64,000 nucleotides of DNA, taken from Annulohypoxylon bovei var. microspora (taxonomy: Eukaryota; Ascomycota; Sordariomycetes; Xylariales; Hypoxylaceae). Location: contig MU405298.1 in NCBI GenBank assembly GCA_022836615.1, positions 101,183-165,182 on the forward strand. Direction: 5' to 3'. Below, piece after piece: positions 35,673 through 48,236 of this stretch; the first letter of the stretch is position 1; each line of letters opens with the position of its first letter. The notes under the pieces were generated by a model. That model worked only from the letters and a program-made list of their open reading frames with translations, was not told the origin of the DNA and searched no databases. Position numbers and translations under genes: made by a program.

Positions 35673-37008
35673 TTAGGACGCTCCGTCTGGCTCGTCATCC
35701 TCTCCCTCCACGAAGACTCGCTTTCCCCGGACGTTTTCGATGACCTCAGGCACGAGGCTCTCGATATACTCCGCGTCCCTGCCGACGAGGGTCACGGAAT
35801 TGTTTTTCTTCCCCCAACGAGGATAGCTTCCGACTTTGACACCCTTCGGCTCAACCCTGGCCGCCAGCTCGGTAAGATATCCGGCGACACTGCTTTCGGG
35901 CAGTGGCGTAGAGATGATGGCTCTGATAATCCCTTTGCCCTCCGGGTCTATTAGCCTGTCGAGGATGAACGGCTTAAGGCCTTCCAACATGGATTCAACT
36001 GGCTACCGTTAGCATTACCGCCTGCGTGCTATGGGCGAATTCGGAACTTACACAACTTTGGTACTCCTGGGAGAATGTGAACATTGCCGTTTACTACCGA
36101 GATAGGAACCCAGAGGGTGCTGCGGGGAAATAACGCCTGTTTCGCTAGATCTCGAGAATTATTGATGGGCAATCGAACCATTCGGAGCCGTGCAGTTTTA
36201 GCCGGAGACTCGACGTCCCAACTGAAATTCGGCCCCGTTTTCTTAGGCGTGCTGAGCTTCTTCATGCGCTCGTATGCCTCTTCATGCAATATAAGTTCCA
36301 AACCAAACGCTTTCGCGATAGATTCGTACGTGATGTCATCATGTCTATTCTAGGTAAGCTTCGAATATACCACGGCAAGTTCATCAGCTTACGTCGGTCC
36401 TATGCCGCCACTATCTTGGAGTTAGCTCATCAGTATGTACAATAGAGGGCTTGCTTTTTGATACGTACCTAGTCACAACCAAATCATAGCGATCACTCAT
36501 TCGTCGCACAGCTTCTATAATCTGAACTTCATCGTCTTCGATAACCTCGACTCTCTTTAAATTCTACAAGGACATATGAGTTTCAATGCGGCTTATTTAT
36601 AATACCTACTATTGATAGAAATATTGGGCCCCTTACTATGCCCAGGGAGAAGCACCACTTAGCCATATAGGCCGAGTTTGTCTGATACCGTATGTTAGTC
36701 ATTGGCGTAACTGAATCTGATCTGCATAGGTTCGTACATCGGTCGTCTAGGTAGACATGTTAGCTACCAGAATACCCTATAATATGGCTAAACTGGATGA
36801 AACATACCTTTCCTCCGAGTACCTCATCACCTATAATTAGACACGCCGCCGTGTGTATAGTTCTCGAGTTCCGCTCTTCCGCCGAAGCCATGATTCTTGA
36901 TGCCAGACCGCTGGACCTAGATCCTAACACAGAAGAAGCAAGGGTATGGCCTAACGCAGGGCGAGGTCCAGAAAGATGCCGCGCGAGTTGGGACAAGCGT
37001 GAGATCAT
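35673..37008 (-). CDS. Molybdopterin-binding (MoaB/Mog-fold) domain protein, FLAD1 N-terminal type
   Basis: Six exons: 36808-37008, 36637-36681, 36469-36563, 36393-36410 (18 nt), 36052-36344 and 35673-35998, giving 325 aa. The frame is kept across all junctions. A basic, serine/arginine-rich N-terminus (MISRLSQLARHL) precedes the domain and could be a mitochondrial presequence. The domain reads TAACLIIGDEVLGGK|TNSAYMAKWCFSLGI, then RYDLVVTSGGIGPTHDDIT and HILPGVPKL|FESMLEGLKPF, which are the hallmark blocks of the MoCF_biosynth/CinA fold. In animals this domain is fused to FAD synthetase (FLAD1), where it has FAD-hydrolase activity; fungi have it as a stand-alone protein. True molybdenum cofactor work is unlikely. 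Catalysis here is inferred only. Confidence 0.87.
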
Positions 37009-37637
37009 AAGATAAACGTCCTCGGTGTATTATGTAATGCTCAATATATTATAATATAATGCAGATCCGACCTTCCGGGGCATCAAAGTACTGCTATAGT
37101 AGTAAGCAAGGCGTGGTTCGGTGACCGTCTGAGAACACTATCTATAGGCGCTTATAGACAGGATGTGAATGGTTGGGGAGATTGGAATGGAACTTGGAAA
37201 ACAAACGGGGAAGTCATTGAAGTGTTGTTCACGAAGCTACTACTAGCAGCATTCCCCTCCTATCGTCCGGGTTCCACCGGCTCCCAACGCAACGGATCTG
37301 CCGAGCCACGCAGGCACCGCCCCACCGGACCGGAATATCCTCGGTCTTCGAAGATTCACCCTCAAAGACAAAAAACACAAAGTTTTGTTCAACATACCTC
37401 TCAAACATAGGTATGTATATCATTCGGTTTTCAGGTAACTCGGAAATTTTATTAGGCGTATTCTATCCATAGATCCTGGGTACGCATGTAAAACAACGAT
37501 GTAGCTCGCATAAACGAGATCTTCTCCCTCATCCCGAACGCATCTTCACCCCTTCCTCATCAACCTATAAAAACACTTTCGGAATCAGTTCTCCCCTTGT
37601 GTTCTCTCCTTGAGATCTCCCCTCCAGGTACCGTAAA
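37009..37637. other. Intergenic spacer
   Basis: About 630 bp containing the promoter of the molybdopterin-domain gene and the 3' region of the desaturase gene. Nothing else is seen. Confidence 0.55.
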
Positions 37638-39371
37638 TCACTTCGCCTTAGCCTTGACCTTCTCCTTAGCCGCCGCCCCAAACTTCTCCGCAATCTCGTC
37701 CTCGCTGAAGCGTCTCGTGCATCGTTTGAGCATGCTCGCGCGCTGCTCCATCGTCAGCGCGATCTGCTTCTCGCCGATCGGCACCAGGCACCGGGCCAGA
37801 TGCTTGTAGTCCTGCATCAGTAGCCGTATCGAGATCTCTAGATAGTCGATGTTGTGGAACACGAGCGCGTGCTCCGCGCTGTACGTCCCCTTGTTCGCCA
37901 GAAAGTGCACCGGGTGTTCCCGCCAGTGCCGCCGCGGGTTCAGGTGGTGCGACGTGTGGTACCCGTCGTTGAAACAGTACCGGTTGCTCTGTCTGCCGTG
38001 TTAGCACTTGGTAGAGTGTGCACGGGGCTTTGGTTAAGTCGGAGTAAATGGGTAATCTTCAAACTTACGGGCACGTCTATCAAGGTGATACTAGATCGGT
38101 AATCGGAGTCGGGCTCGTCGGCATCCACGAGGGCATGCTGACCCCAGTTCCCCACCATCAAGCCGGCCCGCATCAGCATGAGCGGGAGCACGAGCACGAA
38201 GAACGTCGGGCGGCTGTTCAGGAGGAACATCGTCAGGATCATGGCATAGTTGGACAACTCCCAAAACGCCGTTTTGAGCGCGAATGTAGGGCGATCGCTC
38301 CGCAGGAAATATAGGGGCAAGTCCAGCCAGACGAAGAAGTAAAAACGCCCGACATAGTGCAGGAAGTGCCAGATGTTGTCGCGCTGATAACGGATTGTGG
38401 ATGAGAGGTCGTTAGGGCCATTTCCCTCGACGTGGTGGTGCTTCACGTGGTGGTAGTAATACGTATTCCAGGTATGTCCCATCAGAGGGTCAGTGATATA
38501 CGGGAATGCTACGTCAAATAGATGGATCAAAAAGTGCTTGCGCAACACGCCGCCACCGTGTATATGCTGGTGCATCATCAACGTATACGTGCCTATGTAG
38601 TAAAACTGCATAACGAAGTGGATTACTCCATGGAGGTAAGTGAAATTGTAGTAGAGCCACATTGCGCTAGGCACGGAGGTGGTGAAGTACAGGATCAGGT
38701 GAGTGACCATAACCACATCACTACATGTTTGTCAGTATTATTCTCATGCCAAAGCTTTCAACCTTATTCTCGCCCTGTTATGATTGTCTCCTAGACGATC
38801 CGGGGAAAGAGTCAACGCTGTTATAACGTACTATAAATATGTTAGTATCTATCAGGAAAGGCAAAGATGTCTAGGTAGTTAGCTTGAGAAGGGACGTCAT
38901 TATACATACCCTTGGATGTCTGGCGATACCCTGAGCCCATTTTACATACGGCAGTAATATGTACCGATATATCACAGGATGCAATCGTGAAGATAAATCT
39001 CGAAGATCAACGGAACAGAAGACAGTTGGCTCGTAGTCTTGGTTTGTCGGATCATTGACCGCCTTCATGGACGTAAGATCCTTTTCATCCCTAGATGTTG
39101 AGACATTATTGCCAGCGGCTATAATCGAAATCCAGTTAACACGAAACCCAGATCCCGGGGTAGCTTCTTGAGTCTCCCTCAACCTCCCCGTTCGAGTTTA
39201 CGGAGTGGACCTACTTCCATTGGTAGCTTCTCGGCCCGGCGCGGAGGACTTGGCGGAGCTTTTACTAGACGACCCGGGGTTCTGCTGACACCGCTGAATA
39301 TCATTGGAAAGGTTCTTTAAGAGTAGGACGTCGTTCGGAGGTAACTCCGGGCTTATGATAATTAAATCCAT
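37638..39371 (-). CDS. Fatty-acid-desaturase-fold membrane enzyme
   Basis: Four exons: 39215-39371, 38911-39118, 38069-38720 and 37638-37988, giving 455 aa. The start MDLIIISPELPPND is the first ATG and gives an N-terminus like that of fungal relatives as I remember them. Histidine boxes of integral-membrane di-iron desaturases and hydroxylases are present: HQHIHGGG, HHVKHHHVEGNGPND and HTSHHLNPRRHWREHP, with hydrophobic helices between. It probably acts in the ER on an acyl or sphingoid chain; the substrate is unknown. The intron between exons 2 and 3 is a [D1,2] stwintron: simple splicing cannot maintain the frame, whereas the twin model gives ARHP-SDVVMVTH. The protein ends in a Lys/Ala-rich tail (KEKVKAKAK). 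Confidence 0.88.
38721..38910 (-). other. [D1,2] stwintron 3, in the desaturase-fold gene
   Basis: Read on the minus strand. The internal intron 38909-38831 (79 nt) starts GTATGTATAATG and ends with a perfect branch and acceptor, TACTAACATATTTATAG. The external intron donor is G38910 joined to TACGTT (38830 onward), giving GTACGTT, and it ends ATACTGACAAACATGTAG at 38721 (111 nt after internal excision). The exon junction AG|T encodes Ser and keeps the frame; a single intron from 38909 would leave the downstream exon out of frame. Confidence 0.85.
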
Positions 39372-40705
39372 GATAATCCTGCCCGGTAGAATAGGATAGG
39401 ATATTAAAATTTTTATGAAGCGAAAAGGTTTTGGGAAATGACAGCTAAAAAGGAATGGAAAAAAACAAGCTAAACAAGGAACGGTGTAGGCGAGGGGCCG
39501 CAGCCGATTAACATTACCTGAGGTAACTGTTAATGTGCCTGAGCCTGGTTCGCCTTACCCTCAAAGATAGATCGTAAAGGAAATCTATATGGATTCAAAC
39601 TAAGTCGATACTAAAGAGTGAAATAAAGGTCAACAGGCACATTGAATCAAAAGTCTTGTAATTTAGAGACCAGGTGCACCAGCGAAGATACAATAGGGGT
39701 TGTATCGTATGGTACATGTCAAAACAAGACCACATTTTGAAAAGTTATCCCGGATCAGATCCATTTCAAATTGGCGCTAAATTGGAAGCGGTATTAGCAG
39801 TCCACAGAAAAATACATTAAACCCGTCCGCGCACGTTGCTTAAAGGCGGTCGGCATGTGGTTCGCTTATCAGCTAGTCTAGACTAATACGGAATAACCTA
39901 CCGATAGGGGTCCATGATCTAGGACCCGAATGTGCTACCTGATGCGACGCTGAGCTTGAGCCGCACACCTACTTAGTTTTTTTCAGAACTGGAATCAGGA
40001 AAACAAACACACGTAGGTCGGAGCTATAGATGTCGGAGATATCGGCGGTAATAATTCGAAATCAAGTACGAAGTAGTTATCATCAATTGCACCAAAGAAA
40101 ATAAGTAAGGTGATTTTCAAATATTCAAGAATAAGACAAGATAAGGTATGCAAAATTTCGAGCCATTGTAGGGGTGATCTGTAGTGATATTATGTACCTA
40201 GTAGTGATAATATCACTACAAACCCCTTCTATTTCAATGTGGGTTTAACTGTTGAGAGTTAAAGGGGGGGTAGACGTCCTGATAGTTATCCAATCCATCC
40301 ACATCGAAATTGTCATCTTAAGTAGCAAATAAACCTGTCTCTCTTCGTCGCTCACATGCTTTCTCTCAAACTACCTAACTTCGCTACCTCGACTCACTAA
40401 ATGCTGCTCGAATAGATTTCCTCGGTCCAACATACCAAGAAAAAAGCTGGTATTCAAAATCATCATCTGTCATTGCTGGGGGTATCGTTGAGATATGATG
40501 CAGCGCAGCCTCTTTTAAGCCTATCCCATTTTCCGGGTTGCCGTTAAGACCCTAAACCTGTGCTCCGATTTTTTGTTGAAAAATCTGGACTCCGTTTCCA
40601 AACGCCTTGATATATGCTTGTTGTTGAAATAGTAACTCCCTTCGCCTGCCAGCCAAATGCTTGTTGAAAAGTTCAATGACGCCGTACCATATATCATCGC
40701 TAAGC
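39372..40705. other. Intergenic, nothing recognised
   Basis: About 1.3 kb with a short perfect hairpin sequence (GTAGTGATA-TATCACTAC) near 40181-40219. No gene is seen. Confidence 0.55.
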
Positions 40706-42622
40706 TCATGCAGTTGCGACCGCCCCATTCCCATTGACAGCTGAAGTGCCGTTCGTCTCCTTGTGAATTCCGTTGGACTGCTCCGACCTCGTTACAGGTA
40801 CATCAATATCCTCGACCGTCAACCCGTCGAAGAGTTCAAAAATAGCTCGCGGTAGATGGAAGTCATTGTTCACTATTACTCGTATCAGCATTACTCCATG
40901 CCAGACTTGAAAAAAAAACTTACCAATGTTAACTAAATACCACTCGTTCATAACTTTGTCGATCAAAGCTCGGCTAGGTGAGCTGGCTTCATGGCAGTGA
41001 GCCCAATCCATGCCAAGTCTGAAAGCCTCATCTTTCCAAGCTAGAAAGCTAATGCTCTCGACGATTGTAGGCTGAACAATCTCCTTGCCCGGGAAAACTC
41101 CCCACGTGACAGCGTTGGGACCTTCGGATGAGGTGTTTGTCGTGAACTTCCCGGATTGGGTCACTGCGTAGTATGACAAATCAGGGTTGGCATTAATCCT
41201 TCGAATGACCTCAGGGAATAAGCCAGGGGATACTAGTAATTCTAGATATGCCTTCTGATAAACATATCCATTGTGTGGTCCCCATCCGAACACAGGATGC
41301 GTGGACTTGACTCCATCCACTGCGGGTTGAGAATTGATAGTCAGTAGACCGCGTTGGTTGAGCTTGATGAGATCATCCGTGATGGAATCGGACTCGCTAG
41401 TTAGAGGGGCTTCGCTCCACGGCAAAGAAGGGATATCTCGTTGGATATATTTCACGAACAAGGAAGCGATGTCTTGCACAGATCTAGGCTCGCCCCATCT
41501 CTTGCGGTTGAACTCATTGGTGCCTCCCAAGCCGACTCCGTACGCATCCAATTCGCCAAAGGCAGGGGAACGTGAATCACCCCATCTACCATTTGGAAAT
41601 TCATCCCAGTCCTGGGTTCTCGAGATGTATGACTTGTTGCGATTGCGCCAGAAAATGGGGCGGACATCTTCCTCGCGTCGACCGAGCGCAAGAGATTGCT
41701 TCCATGGCAGGGCTTGTTTACGAGGACGTGTCGTAGTCGGCATCCAGTCTAGCTCTTCCAAAACCATACGAGTCGCTTGAGCGAGGTTCATGGTATAGAA
41801 GTGAAGATGAACAATGCCAGCAGACATGATCTTTCGACACAGTTGAGCAACCAATGTCTTCCCTGCCTCTCTTACAGCAGCATCATCGTTCTTAATCGGC
41901 TCAAGAGCGGCCATCCATTCAGAGGGGACCTTGCAATTCATGTGATTTACTCGTCGGATAAAGCTTGCGTAGGTTGCGATGGGCATAATTCCAGGGACAA
42001 TTGGGATAGTTATTCCCCTTTCTCGTACTTTCCTTACCCACCGTACGAAATTGTCGGCGTCGTAGAACATCTGGGTAACAATGAAGGTGGCACCCATATC
42101 AACCTTCTCTTTCAGGTGATCCAGTAGTAAATCCTCATCTTTATTGTCGTCGCAACCCTCGGGATACCCGGCGACGCCAATGTCGAAGTGGTTGCCGTAC
42201 GTCTTTCGTATATGAGCGACAAGATCTCTTGCATATTGGAAACCGCCTTCAACGGCTACCCATTGCTCCTTTTCTCGCGGAGGGTCACCTCGCAAGGCTA
42301 ATATATTGGTGCAGCCGGCCTTGTACGCCCTCCTCAGTGCGTCATTGATCTTATCCTCGCCCATATCGGTACATGTTAAATGCATGCAGGTTTCGAGGCC
42401 GAAGTAAGCCTGAGCCTGGACGACCATGTCGCAGGTCAGCTCAGCGATGCGCCCTCCTGCCCCCCATGTTATGTCGATAAATTTGGGACCAAAGTCGTAC
42501 ATACGTTCCATACGATCATACAGGTTCTGTACACCTTGAGCTGTCTTCGGGGGGAAGTACTCGAAGGAGAAGGACGGTTGGCCGGTCCTTTCGGCATCTG
42601 CGAGCATCTCCTTGATATGCAT
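40706..42622 (-). CDS. MET13: Methylenetetrahydrofolate reductase
   Basis: Two exons: 40924-42622 and 40706-40872, with a 51-nt intron (GTAAGT donor, AATAG acceptor). The intron has no stop in frame, so unspliced RNA would also be open but would insert 17 residues; the spliced junction reads LVNI-VNNDF, as expected of the family. The product is 621 aa. It reduces 5,10-methylene-THF to 5-methyl-THF for methionine synthesis, using FAD and a nicotinamide cofactor. Residues ~1-300 form the catalytic TIM barrel (SFEYFPPKT, DITWGAGG, HLTCTD, NILALRGDPPR, TQMFYD). Residues ~300-600 form the eukaryotic regulatory domain that binds S-adenosylmethionine. Fungi often have two paralogues (Met12 and Met13); the symbol is the more likely of the two. 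Confidence 0.95.
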   Translation of the reverse strand: MHIKEMLADAERTGQPSFSFEYFPPKTAQGVQNLYDRMERMYDFGPKFIDITWGAGGRIAELTCDMVVQAQAYFGLETCMHLTCTDMGEDKINDALRRAYKAGCTNILALRGDPPREKEQWVAVEGGFQYARDLVAHIRKTYGNHFDIGVAGYPEGCDDNKDEDLLLDHLKEKVDMGATFIVTQMFYDADNFVRWVRKVRERGITIPIVPGIMPIATYASFIRRVNHMNCKVPSEWMAALEPIKNDDAAVREAGKTLVAQLCRKIMSAGIVHLHFYTMNLAQATRMVLEELDWMPTTTRPRKQALPWKQSLALGRREEDVRPIFWRNRNKSYISRTQDWDEFPNGRWGDSRSPAFGELDAYGVGLGGTNEFNRKRWGEPRSVQDIASLFVKYIQRDIPSLPWSEAPLTSESDSITDDLIKLNQRGLLTINSQPAVDGVKSTHPVFGWGPHNGYVYQKAYLELLVSPGLFPEVIRRINANPDLSYYAVTQSGKFTTNTSSEGPNAVTWGVFPGKEIVQPTIVESISFLAWKDEAFRLGMDWAHCHEASSPSRALIDKVMNEWYLVNIGKFFFQVWHGVMLIRVIVNNDFHLPRAIFELFDGLTVEDIDVPVTRSEQSNGIHKETNGTSAVNGNGAVATA

Positions 42623-45600
42623 CTTGGGCTAGACGGCGCACAGTAGAAGAAAGACAGCCAATGCTAAAATGTAGGGGAGGAGGCGGAGATGGAAGATATG
42701 ACAAATGAAATCTGCACAAGATATGTAGTTAGCACAAGGTGTAGTATGTAATGAAGTTGAAATTAATACAAGTGCTCCCGTAGCACTACAAGGCTGGAAG
42801 AATGGAGAAACAGAGGAATAGGAAATATACAGTCATGTGCAACTCGGGAGGTATGACATGACATAGGATAGAATAAAAGAAAAGAAAAAAAAAATAGTTA
42901 GCTCACCTAGCAATCTTGCGTGAAGAAACACATAAGAAACGGCTCCCCCAAACGGAGACGTCTATTACTAAAAATTCGGAAATAAGTCTAATAAGACTAA
43001 TTGGATAGAACAACTCCTTTCCCTCCGACCAATTCGAGCATAAAAAGAAGTTGCGAGAAGGAGGAAAGAAAAGAAAGGCTCGGAAATTCTATTGAAAATG
43101 GACGGATCGAAATCCCAAGAGGTTCTGAAAGTATGGAAGGTCCCACCAACACCCACCCAACGCTACTTCCCGTCATTCCGAGTCTGGAGCGCTTCTAATT
43201 GGTCAGAAACGTCGAGTCTAACTCTAATCAGCCACGTTGAGATCCATTCATTGATGCTTGTTGCGGTAAACTAATACTCCGTCGGATGTACTATACTACA
43301 TAGTATCTATACAAATTACATACCTTAATCCTCACCATGCATATAGACATGCACATATATATGCGGGTTATGGAGATTCAGAAAATGTTCTGCCTATCAA
43401 CTTGTATGCGTGTGCTATCAGCAATAACCTATAGGTGTATGTAAGTACAATTATAAGTGCAGAAGGTGGAGTGCATATTGGAGATAGTATTGTACATAGG
43501 TAGGTCAGGTACTAACTGTAGTATATGTAACACCTAATACGTATTGGGATCATCAGTTCAATCATCGGACCCTGAAATTCGGATTGTAACGCATCCAATC
43601 CGTAATAGTGATAGTTAGAGTAGCACCCCTTCAGCCCTTGCATTGGGATTCAAACATATTGTTACGTCTGATAAGAAAAAGCTGTTAGACATCCATTGTT
43701 ATCGTATATTAGCCTCCTTCATCGAAGGTATATTTTACCAGGTTCTCGGGAGTTGATATCATTGATCGAATTTAGGTAAGGTCGAAGAATTCCAGGTTAC
43801 CCCTCATCGCTACCCCTCCAGGTCGGAGTAGGTACCTGTTGTACCTGTTGTAACTACAACCCGGTAGGAGCAATTCCTTGTCTCTTCCCTCCGATCGGGG
43901 TAGCTGGGCATTGATGACCCCGCTTCACCGCTAAACAGCCAACTAAGAAACTCTTTACACTTCAATGTTCTGCGGTCTTACCTCCCACCTCTTACGAGCA
44001 TCAGCTGACAGCCAGTGTAGAAACTTCAGCATGTATCAAGGTCTATAGCTACCTACATATAAGTAGTTACATATGCTGACTCTTACGGGAGAATTAATTC
44101 GTGCTATGCCGAGTATAGTACCTAAATACCTAAGGAAACATGTAATCTAAAGTGCGCCTTTTAGATGACATTGATGCGTCGAAAATGACAACATGTGATA
44201 ATACTACCATCTCCTGGTGGTAAGCAGCTTTCTATAACGTGTGGCTCTCATGTACGAGACGCAGTGTACATGGAAATCATAATGACCCAACGCCCAATTT
44301 ACTGGCAATCATATACAAGCATGTTAAACAAGAGAACTCATATTGCTTAGGTAGCAACGCATAAGAATCAAATATGCTAAGCTACCTGGAATACCACCTA
44401 AGCAGCTCTCTAAGAAGAAATAGACTATCAACTAAGACATCAAGGTTGAAAGTAATGAAATAATCAAAATAAAACCATAATAACATTACCTAATTATATT
44501 TCTTTCTATATGATTTTGAATTAAAATACCATACTAGCACTATCATCACAGGTTTAAATCAAGTAAATTGACACCAAACTACCTATAGTTATTACAATAG
44601 TTATTCATAGTTTTAACCCGGTTTCTAGTACCTTTAAACTCGTCCATAACGCCCCCATTTCCCTAATAAAATGGTCAAGATTTCCTCGACAATAACTACG
44701 CCTTATGGCCTTCAAATTTCATCTATTTGATGCTTTCGTCGAGAGTGATTAACAAGGGTCAATCAACTACGAATACTAGAGGTAAAATATATACTAACCC
44801 AACACAATACCTCTTTTTATTATCACCATAATACATATGACTTCACGTTCCTAGATTACCTACCTCCTGGGCAACGAGGTCCTTATTACGCAGTTCACAT
44901 ATCACATAAAAGGGGCAACCGACTTACTTTCACAATTAACCTGAGTGAGTAGTTCATGATTAATCGGTAACATATTCTCCAGGAAGCCTGCCATGACATA
45001 AGTAAGAAACAAGTAGGAAATTCGTCGACCTAGCCTTGCACAGGCTATTCGAATATATGGAAGATTCCGCGCTCATGTTCTGCAAGTGAACCCCTCTATC
45101 AGATTGAAAAGAGGGCATCGAATTGCGCCGGTTATGGCGATGTGTTGGATGATCGTTCCGATTCCTATTTTGGGTCTTCTAACATCCGTCGGAATAGGTG
45201 GTCAGGCCTATTGTTCTAGGGTTATATGTAACAGCATCTACCTTACTACAGACGTTAGAATTTACCCCTCTACCTCTTTGGCTGGGCTATTGGCTTGGAG
45301 CCCGTATTTACCAGAATGACTCCTTGAAACCCCTTAATCTAGGCTTTCCGATGCCTATCAATAGATGCATAGGGCCCGAAGACCAAGATACTTGTATAGA
45401 TTCATACCTCTCTTATCCCTCGCATCTGTGCCCTCCTATGACATCGCCACTTATATTGACTGCTGTCTTCTCGAAAAAAGTCATGTCCATCCAGCCGCCG
45501 AGCGAGCAGAGGTGAAAAACTTACACATCAGCACTAGACCACAGATACCTATTCCGCTGCTGCATAATATTCGTACTTACCGACGTACAGCTAATCATAA

Positions 45601-45847
45601 TGTTCCGTGTAGATATACAAATGTGTTTGCCCTATTTGAGGGGTTTTGGTGTGTACGTCTCATCTGACTTTCACTCGCGGTTTCGATGCTTGCGTTATTC
45701 ACGAGGCCGGTATAACTACCTAGGTACGCGTGTTGTCGATATCGGGTCCGATCACCATCGAGACTATCGTTCAAGGCGAGAGTGGTCCGACCCCTGGTAT
45801 AGGATTACTACGTGCCTATCAGAGATCGCTCTAGTATCGATGACTGA

Positions 45848-45938
45848 CAGTGCTCGGAACAACTACACCAACTCAACTGAGGCCTTGGTGTAGTTGGTTT
45901 GTTACGTAATCACGAAAACCTCCAGTTGAATTGGTGTA
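45848..45938 (+). repeat. hAT-end-like dispersed repeat, copy 1
   Basis: Starts CAGTGCTCGGAACAACTACA. The first ~69 bases are identical to 63910-63978 and the next 22 are nearly so. CAGTG with repeated TTGGTGTAGTTGG subterminal motifs is typical of hAT transposon ends. A second block shared with the other locus (GAAGCTATTCCCACTTACG) lies at about 46033. Confidence 0.6.
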
Positions 45939-46090
45939 GTTGGTTTACAAAACGGCCAGTTGAATTGAATTGGTTATGGTGTATTAAGCGCAGGGGCCCC
46001 CTGTATCGTATTAGTAATCCTGTTTTACGTGAAGCTATTCCCACTTACGTCGTTGTCGCCAGCTCCCACGAGATCAAGCTACCTTTAGAT

Positions 46091-46210
46091 GGGCTGTAAT
46101 CGATCTGAGTGGGCTGTAATCGATCTGAGTGGGCTGTAATCGGGCTGGGTGGGTTGTAATCGGGCTGGATGGGCTGTAATCGATCTACGTAGGTGGGCTG
46201 TAATCGAGCC
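46091..46210 (+). repeat. 20-bp minisatellite
   Basis: Six head-to-tail units of GGGCTGTAATCGATCTGAGT with point variants (GGGCTGG replacing ATCTGAG in two units); the fifth unit is 24 bp. Confidence 0.9.
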
Positions 46211-48236
46211 TACGAACGTTGAAAGGCGGATAGCCTTACCACAGTTACACGACCAGTTAATTATATCACTGTATTAAGAATGATGTCTTACTTGCGAAAA
46301 CGCCTCGAAATCCTACGCGAAGAGCCTCGCGCTGAGGCTCACAAGGCTCCTCTAGTAAAGATCACTTCTTAAACCTTCAAAACATGCCGGATGCGCACAA
46401 CGTCGGTAACCCCTAACCCCGGACTCAACAACTTTTGAGATTGAGATCATCGCAGTTGCGTAGATGCTTCCGATCAGTTAGCCGCAAAGCTGGATCAGCT
46501 GCAGTATCAGGTGGAGTAAAGGCGTGGCTCTGGGTGCCAGAATGGTAGGTACTGGGAGTGTAGTACGAGCCTTGTTAACGATGGAAGATTTATGTGTGCC
46601 GCACCGTCTAGTGCGCTATGGTACACAAGTACGAGATCTAAATCCCGATAATTGTGTTCAATGACGGAGGTAAGTCATACCGAATAAGTACCTAGGTATG
46701 TTGAAAAAGTATGCCGAATACCTTATTATTCATCTATCCTACATGGTAATACTGTCAGCTTGGAAAGCTCGCCGTACCTCTAGAGACCGCCTACACTAAT
46801 GGCCATACCACCTCCGCATCTAAGAACTCAACGCTTCTTTTCAACCGACCCCTAATCATACTGCTTTGTCGGAGACAGCGGCAAGATCGGAAGTTGGTTG
46901 GGGATACCTAGAGAGCCCAGAGGCGCAAATGAAGAGACTGAGGGCTAAAACGGTAACGGATTCAATAGGGGCACTTCAGCTTGTGAATTCGAAGCTGGCT
47001 AAGGAAGGGAAAGGGATGCCGCTCGAGGTACTGATGCAGGTTTTGCAAACGCTATTATCATGTTTCTTAGGTACCTAGTAAAGCCCGTTTGCCAGGCTCC
47101 TGTGATGTGGCTTTCATAATCTCGTATTCTCAAATGTATGCCCTGCTGCACAAATATAGCACTCTCCTGCCAGAGTTAGTAACAACTATAAGTTTAGAAC
47201 AGACTTTGACGGGAGTATAAGTTGTAGGTGCAAATTGGTCAAAGATTGGGGTCCCTAGGATGATATTATGGATATAGTCGAAGGTAAAGACTATCCCTTT
47301 ATTGGGAGTTGAAAAAACCGGGATCGAGCAAGGGGTGGCTTCCAGCCTCCCTCAAACTTCGGCGGTTAGGCGTTTATATTAAGTTAGGCGTGTTCTAAGA
47401 GTGTTCTCGTATGTTACCCATTGAGGAATATAAATGGAGCTATGCGGCGCAATTGCTATGATGGTTTGTTCGTTCAGAAGGCTAGATTAAGCGCAGCCCT
47501 CGCGGCTTAAAATCCTGCCCGTGGCTATGCCCTCATATGTATGCTGCGGAATTATAAAAATTAGTTCGCGTTAACTTACACTTCACTTCGACACCTAGTT
47601 TACCTAGTGCGACAGGTAATAGAAAGACTGGTTATCAGGAGATCTTTTCCGGTTTATGGACCTGTTAGCCAACTTTTCGGCCGTTTCCTTTGCCGTGCCA
47701 TTCTGGGGAGTCTACATGGCTGTAGTGCTGACGTGAGATGTTGAATGGGCTTGCAACTTCTCGATTGCTTTTGTCTAAATAATTTTGGTGATTTGTGTGG
47801 GGTAGATACCTACCTACCTATGTAGGTACATATCTGGCAATGATATATCGTACCTATATCGTCAAAGGTGTACATAAGTCAAACTGAAGACAGTTATAGT
47901 TATGATACATGCCGAACAGCAAGCAGGATAAGGGGTAATGGCAATGTCATTCAAGCAAGTAGTTGACTTGATGTAATATGAATGCGATGCTACCGCGTGT
48001 AGTATTGTGTTTCGCATGGATTTAAAGGCAGGGAAGAAACCTGTTGGGGGCCGCTAATTGCTCGAAGCAATGTTCATGTTGGGGTTTGTACTACTGTAGC
48101 TGGTGCAGTCTTCGTTGTAGATATTGGGTATCGGACTTGAAACCAGTTTTATCCAGAGTCCTACGCTAGATATAAACGATCTCGTACTTGATGAACTTTG
48201 AAGCCAGTTCGTGATTCGATTAAATGCTTTTATGTA

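Larger units (their letters stand above)
42623..48234. other. Intergenic desert with repeats
   Basis: Over 5 kb with no supportable gene. It contains a hAT-end repeat (45848-45938) and a 20-bp minisatellite (46091-46210). A frame around 45086-45515 has stretches vaguely like a membrane transporter, but with frame changes, so it is not called. Confidence 0.55.

Noticed and set aside
40181..40219. Short perfect hairpin as a terminator or small RNA
   Set aside because: An isolated AT-rich palindrome; no transcript context or conserved family was seen.
40873..40923. MTHFR intron as coding sequence
   Set aside because: The 51-nt segment is open in frame, but it has GTAAGT/TAATAG signals and interrupts a conserved stretch, so it is treated as an intron.
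45086..45515. Possible membrane-transporter pseudogene
   Set aside because: Some stretches resemble a transporter loop (KRGHRIAPV), but the frame shifts repeatedly and no diagnostic motif is present.
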